A DNA stretch of 64,000 bases from Lautropia sp. (GTDB taxonomy: Bacteria; Pseudomonadota; Gammaproteobacteria; Burkholderiales; Burkholderiaceae_E): positions 248,001 to 312,000 of the forward strand of contig JAUMUG010000002.1 of the NCBI GenBank assembly GCA_030530775.1. The letters are read 5' to 3'. Each line of letters opens with the position of its first letter. Position 1 is the stretch's first letter. The notes under the pieces are model-generated. The model did no database searches and was not told the origin of the DNA. It saw only the letters and a list, made by a program, of their open reading frames with translations. Both the position numbers and the translations under genes were made by a program. Below are positions 60,405 through 64,000 of this stretch, in pieces.

Positions 60405-62993
60405 TCAAACCGGCTCCAGCTTCGCCACCGCCAGCGCCAGCCATTTGGTGCCGTGCTGACCGAAGCGGATCTGGATGCGCGCATCGTCGCCGTTGCCTTC
60501 GATGCCCAGCACCACACCTTCGCCGAAGCGTGCGTGCCGCAACGTCTGCCCCACCTTGTAGCGGCTGTCGCGCCCGGCCATGCTGCCCGGATTGCCGTGG
60601 CTGGGAATACCCCGGTCCGCGGGTCGGCTCCAGCCCGCCTGTCGCTGCCGCTCGCGCATCGTCCCGGTCAACTGCGCGCGGCCCGCTCGCTCACCCCGGC
60701 GCCCCATACCCGCGCCGTAGCCGCCGTAGGAAGCAGAGTCGCCCGCGCCACCCGCGCGCCACCCGAAACCCTCGTCGAAGCCATGGCCCGAACCACGGGT
60801 GTCGAAACGATCCTTGCCGTGCCGGGGCGCGGCGCTGAGCCATTTGAGCGCGTGCTCGGGCAGCTCGCCCAGAAAGCGCGAGCGCATGTTGTAGCGGGTC
60901 TGACCGTGCAGCATCCGCATCTGCGCCAGCGACAGATAGAGCCGGCGACGGGCACGGGTCATCGCCACGTACATCAGCCGACGCTCCTCTTCCAACCCAT
61001 CCACTTCGGCAGCCGAATTCTCGTGCGGGAACAGTCCCTCCTCCAGCCCGGTGACGAAAACCGTATCGAACTCCAACCCCTTGGCTGCATGGACCGTCAT
61101 CAGCTGCACGGCATCGACGCCTTCGGAGGCCTGGGCATCGCCGGATTCGAGTGAGGCATGAGCCAGAAACGCGGCAAGCGGCGAGATCTGCAGCACCGGC
61201 ACTTCGGGTACGACCTCGTCGGGACGCTCGAGGCTCGGCTGCGACCTGGACACCTCGGGCGACGGCACGGGTGCCCCATCCGCCTCGACCGCCTGGTTCC
61301 AGGAAGCGGATACCGCCGCATGGTTCCGCCGGCCACCGGCTTCGGCGCCGATACCTGCGGCCTGCGTCCGGGCCGTGCCACCGCCCGCCGGAGCCACCGG
61401 CGACACGAAACCACCGCTGAGGCCGATGCTGGCCGGCGTGCTGGCATCGATGCCGCCCTCGGCCAGAAAAGCGGTGGCGGCGTTGACCAGTTCCTTCAGG
61501 TTCTCGATGCGCTCCTGGCCTTCCCGCTCGTTCTCGTATTGTTTGATCAGCCCACTGCGTTCGATCACGTCGTCGACACTTTCAGGCAGCGGCAGCGCGG
61601 CCCCCTGTCTACGCATCTGCTCGATCAGATCGATGAAGTGCAGCAGCTTGGTGCCGGCGCTGCCGCTGACGGTGGGCACGGCGCGATACAGGCTGACACC
61701 TTGCGCGCGCGCCATGTCCTGCAGGTTTTCCAGGGTGCGGGCACCAATGCCCCGCGCCGGGAAATTGACGATACGCAAGAAGGCGCTGTCGTCATCCGGG
61801 TTTTCGATCAGGCGCAGATAGGCCAGCGCGTGCTTGATCTCGGCCCGCTCGAAGAAACGCAGCCCTCCATAGACCTTGTAAGGCACGCCCGCCGAGAACA
61901 GGGTGTGTTCCAGAATCCGCGACTGGGCGTTGGAGCGGTAGAGAATGGCGATGTCCGAGCGCATCGTGCCCTCGGCCACCCGCGCCCGGATTTCCTCCAG
62001 CAGCCACTTGGCTTCGTCACCGTCGGTGCCGGCCTCGAAGACGCGCACCGGCTCGCCCTCGCCGGCATCGGTCCACAGATTCTTGCCCAGCCGCCGGGTG
62101 TTCTGGCGGATCAGATGGTTGGCGGCGTCCAGAATGTGAGCATGCGAGCGGTAGTTCTGTTCCAGCTTGATCAGCCGTGGACCGGCATAGTCCCGCTCGA
62201 AGGCCGCCATGTTGCTGACGTTGGCCCCGCGGAAAGCATAGATCGACTGATCGTCGTCACCGACGGCGAAGAGCGAGGCACCGCCCTCGGCCAGCAGGGT
62301 CAGCCAACGGTATTGCAGATCGTTGGTGTCCTGGAACTCGTCGATCAGGATATGCCGGAAGCGCTGCTGGTAATGACGACGCAATGGCTGGTTACGCTTG
62401 AGCAGTTCATAGGCGCGCAGCAGCAGCTCGGCAAAGTCCACGACGCCTTCACGCTGACACTGCTCGTCATACGCCTGATAGAACTCGACCATCCGGCGGG
62501 TATGGGCATCGTGACCGACCACGTCATCGGGCCGGTTGCCGGATTCCTTGGCACCGTTGATGAAATACTGCACCGCCTTGGCCGGATACTGCTGATCGTC
62601 GACGTTGAGCCCGCGCAGCAGCCGCTTGATCGAGGCGAGCTGATCCTGACTGTCGAGAATCTGGAAGCTGGCCGGCAGTCCGGCATCACGATGGTGGGCA
62701 CGCAGCAGGCGATTGCACAGGCCGTGAAAGGTGCCGACCCACATGGCACGCGGACTGGCCGTCACCATCAGCGTGCCCAGCCGGGTCATCATCTCGCGAG
62801 CGGCCTTGTTGGTGAAGGTCACTGCCATGATCTCGGCCGGTGAACATTGTCCGGTCCCCACCAGCCAGGCGATGCGGGTGGTCAGCACCCTGGTTTTGCC
62901 GCTTCCGGCGCCGGCAAGGATCAGTGCGTGTCCAGCGGACACCGTGACGGCGGCTCGCTGCTGTTCATTGAGTTGTGCAAGTAGATCGGCCAT
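60405..62993 (-). CDS. uvrD: DNA helicase II, UvrD type
   Basis: An 862-residue SF1 3'-5' helicase for excision and mismatch repair. Walker A HALILAGAGSGKTRVLTTRI, IMAVTFTNKAAREM, WVGTFHGLCNRLLR, DEFQDTNDLQYRWL, VGDDDQSIYAFRGA, KLEQNYRS and LMTVHAAKGLEFDTVFVTGL, then YVAMTRARRRLYLS, are all present. The C-terminal KVGQTLRHARFGEGVVLGIE segment is the UvrD/PcrA tail (Tudor-like). Low-complexity stretches occur before ASLESGDAQASEGVDAVQLM (about 80-100 residues) and in a Gly-rich C-terminal region, making it longer than the 720 of E. coli. Its start lies inside the end of the cytochrome gene (29-nt overlap). Confidence 0.95.
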   Translation of the reverse strand: MADLLAQLNEQQRAAVTVSAGHALILAGAGSGKTRVLTTRIAWLVGTGQCSPAEIMAVTFTNKAAREMMTRLGTLMVTASPRAMWVGTFHGLCNRLLRAHHRDAGLPASFQILDSQDQLASIKRLLRGLNVDDQQYPAKAVQYFINGAKESGNRPDDVVGHDAHTRRMVEFYQAYDEQCQREGVVDFAELLLRAYELLKRNQPLRRHYQQRFRHILIDEFQDTNDLQYRWLTLLAEGGASLFAVGDDDQSIYAFRGANVSNMAAFERDYAGPRLIKLEQNYRSHAHILDAANHLIRQNTRRLGKNLWTDAGEGEPVRVFEAGTDGDEAKWLLEEIRARVAEGTMRSDIAILYRSNAQSRILEHTLFSAGVPYKVYGGLRFFERAEIKHALAYLRLIENPDDDSAFLRIVNFPARGIGARTLENLQDMARAQGVSLYRAVPTVSGSAGTKLLHFIDLIEQMRRQGAALPLPESVDDVIERSGLIKQYENEREGQERIENLKELVNAATAFLAEGGIDASTPASIGLSGGFVSPVAPAGGGTARTQAAGIGAEAGGRRNHAAVSASWNQAVEADGAPVPSPEVSRSQPSLERPDEVVPEVPVLQISPLAAFLAHASLESGDAQASEGVDAVQLMTVHAAKGLEFDTVFVTGLEEGLFPHENSAAEVDGLEEERRLMYVAMTRARRRLYLSLAQMRMLHGQTRYNMRSRFLGELPEHALKWLSAAPRHGKDRFDTRGSGHGFDEGFGWRAGGAGDSASYGGYGAGMGRRGERAGRAQLTGTMRERQRQAGWSRPADRGIPSHGNPGSMAGRDSRYKVGQTLRHARFGEGVVLGIEGNGDDARIQIRFGQHGTKWLALAVAKLEPV

Positions 62994-63870
62994 GGCCCGA
63001 TTCTACCGATTGGCGCCGACGCTTCTGCCTCAAGAGGTTCAGACGACGGCGGCGGCGCGCCAGGCGCCCTCCCCAAGGCAAACGGCGGTACTCGGCTTCG
63101 GTATAGCGACGCAGCCCCCAGCTCAACAAGGGAATGCGGTTGCCCGGGTGTGCCATGCTCGGCCCCCAGCGTGCCTGGTAGCCATCGACGGCACGACCCT
63201 GCCGCTCCCAGCGCCAGGCCATCACCAGCAGCAGCACCCACCACAATCCGGTGCACAGCAGCAGCCAGCGCGGCACGTTGATGTGCCAGAAACCGGTGAG
63301 GATGGTGAAGCACAGAGCCACCACCAGCCCGAAGCCCAGCCAGCGATGCACCCGCTCGAAGAAGCGCCGCTTGAAGGTCATGTCGTAATGGTCGCCGGGA
63401 ACATCGTGCAGATGTACGAGTTGTCCCGGTTTCCGATGGCCCGGCCCACCGATGCTGCCGCGCAGCACGATGTTGATGATGAACGGTACCAACAGTAAGA
63501 CCACCGACCAACCGGCCCACGAATGGGTGTGGCGCAGGTGCACATGCAACGACATGCCCTGAAAGGCCAGATAGGCGCCGACCAGCAGAAACAGGATGGC
63601 GCCGTAACCACAGACGGCATGTATCCGCTGCCAGGCCATGTGGTTGAGCACCCGGGGCCAGTCCTGCCCGGGCACGATCTTCCAGTAACGCGCCGCCAGC
63701 ACCGCCACCGGTATCATCACGCCGCCACCAGCGCCCATCAGCATCCCATGCCAGCAGTCGACCTCGTTGAGCGGGTCGGTATAGCCGGTGCGGATCGGCT
63801 GCTGCAGCCACCCCATGATCTGCGCCAGCAAGGTGTTCAACCAGGAAGGCAAGGGAATCGAATCCAGCAT
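62965..63870 (-). CDS. Cytochrome b561-like membrane protein
   Basis: A protein of about 301 residues with five to six membrane spans and paired histidines in helices: VDCWHGMLMGAGGGVMIPVA, WQRIHAVCGYGAILFLLVGA, RHTHSWAGWSVVLLLVPFII and FFERVHRWLGFGLVVALCFT. Helical His pairs of this spacing bind two b-hemes in cytochrome b561-type transmembrane electron carriers. The C-terminus is strongly basic (RLARRRRRLNLLRQKRRRQ). The partner is unknown. The ATG at 63870 (MLDSIPLPSWLN) is used since the sequence beyond it is not membrane-like; an ATG at 63969 would add 33 residues. The end overlaps uvrD by 29 nt. Confidence 0.72.
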   Translation of the reverse strand: MLDSIPLPSWLNTLLAQIMGWLQQPIRTGYTDPLNEVDCWHGMLMGAGGGVMIPVAVLAARYWKIVPGQDWPRVLNHMAWQRIHAVCGYGAILFLLVGAYLAFQGMSLHVHLRHTHSWAGWSVVLLLVPFIINIVLRGSIGGPGHRKPGQLVHLHDVPGDHYDMTFKRRFFERVHRWLGFGLVVALCFTILTGFWHINVPRWLLLCTGLWWVLLLVMAWRWERQGRAVDGYQARWGPSMAHPGNRIPLLSWGLRRYTEAEYRRLPWGGRLARRRRRLNLLRQKRRRQSVESGHGRSTCTTQ

Positions 63871-64000
63871 AAATCGAGAAAGGGCTGCAGACAGGCCATG
63901 GGTCTGGTCGTTGTGTGATGTGGAACTTGCACGGAGCCCTCGGGCATCCCGTTGGAACCGTATGGACATCCCGGCTGCAGGCTTGTCGGGATGCAGGTCG

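Overview
This 64 kb window looks like a high-GC chromosomal segment of a betaproteobacterium, most likely order Burkholderiales. The clues are the gene orders ispH-slpA / radC / rpmB-rpmG, rsmB-purN / ribF-ileS-lspA-coaBC-dut, xseB-ispA-dxs next to a Rieske oxygenase, a homoserine kinase of the aminoglycoside-phosphotransferase type followed by a BPSS1780-family membrane protein, and DUF4197 and DUF4124-like secreted proteins. I cannot name the genus from sequence alone.

Layout. 1-16 kb: housekeeping genes (gamma-glutamylcyclotransferase-like protein, uracil permease, ispH, slpA, radC, ribosomal L28/L33, rsmB, purN, ribF, ileS, lspA, coaBC, dut, trmA). 16-28 kb: an accessory island. It holds a small secreted protein, a solitary CRISPR-like repeat, an internally deleted IS5/IS1182-type element sitting inside the terminal spacer of the array, a 19-repeat type I-E CRISPR array, its leader, and cas2-cas1-cas6e-cas5e-cas7e-cse2-cas8e and cas3 (all transcribed right to left). 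28-48 kb: a lipoprotein, transaldolase, yajQ, a NUDIX protein, xseB-ispA-dxs, a Rieske oxygenase, a rhodanese, fbp, two secreted unknowns, uppP, polA and a LOG-family protein. 48-54 kb: an AGE-family isomerase, homoserine kinase, a membrane protein, and a Pycsar-effector-like (DUF5706) membrane domain fused to a DUF3616-like propeller. 54-64 kb: a sulfate assimilation operon (cysH-cysD-cysN-sbp-cysT-cysW), uvrD and a cytochrome b561-like protein.

The most interesting region is the 354-bp interval between cas3 and cas8e (25109-25462). It contains a degenerate mini-CRISPR on the opposite strand: a pseudo-repeat that keeps the crRNA 5' handle and a compensated hairpin, a 22-nt pseudo-spacer, and a second pseudo-repeat that keeps the 3' hairpin. 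The first 14 nt of the pseudo-spacer match a site only about 80 nt away at 12 positions. The two mismatches fall at positions 6 and 12, the bases flipped out in type I-E Cascade duplexes. The site is preceded by AAG, the consensus I-E PAM, and overlaps the -35 box of a good leftward promoter for the Cascade operon. The first reading frame under that promoter is an undescribed 43-codon ORF for a single-span membrane peptide, with a strong ribosome binding site, ending 3 nt before cas8e. This has the architecture of a CreR/CreA-type RNA that redirects Cascade to repress its own operon, possibly with a CreT-like toxic peptide guarding the locus.

The CRISPR leader also keeps two motifs known from the Escherichia coli type I-E leader (a TGGTAGATT core and an IHF-like site) at near-identical distances from the first repeat, so the adaptation machinery appears complete. 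Everything here is by-eye reading: no database search, folding program or statistics were run.
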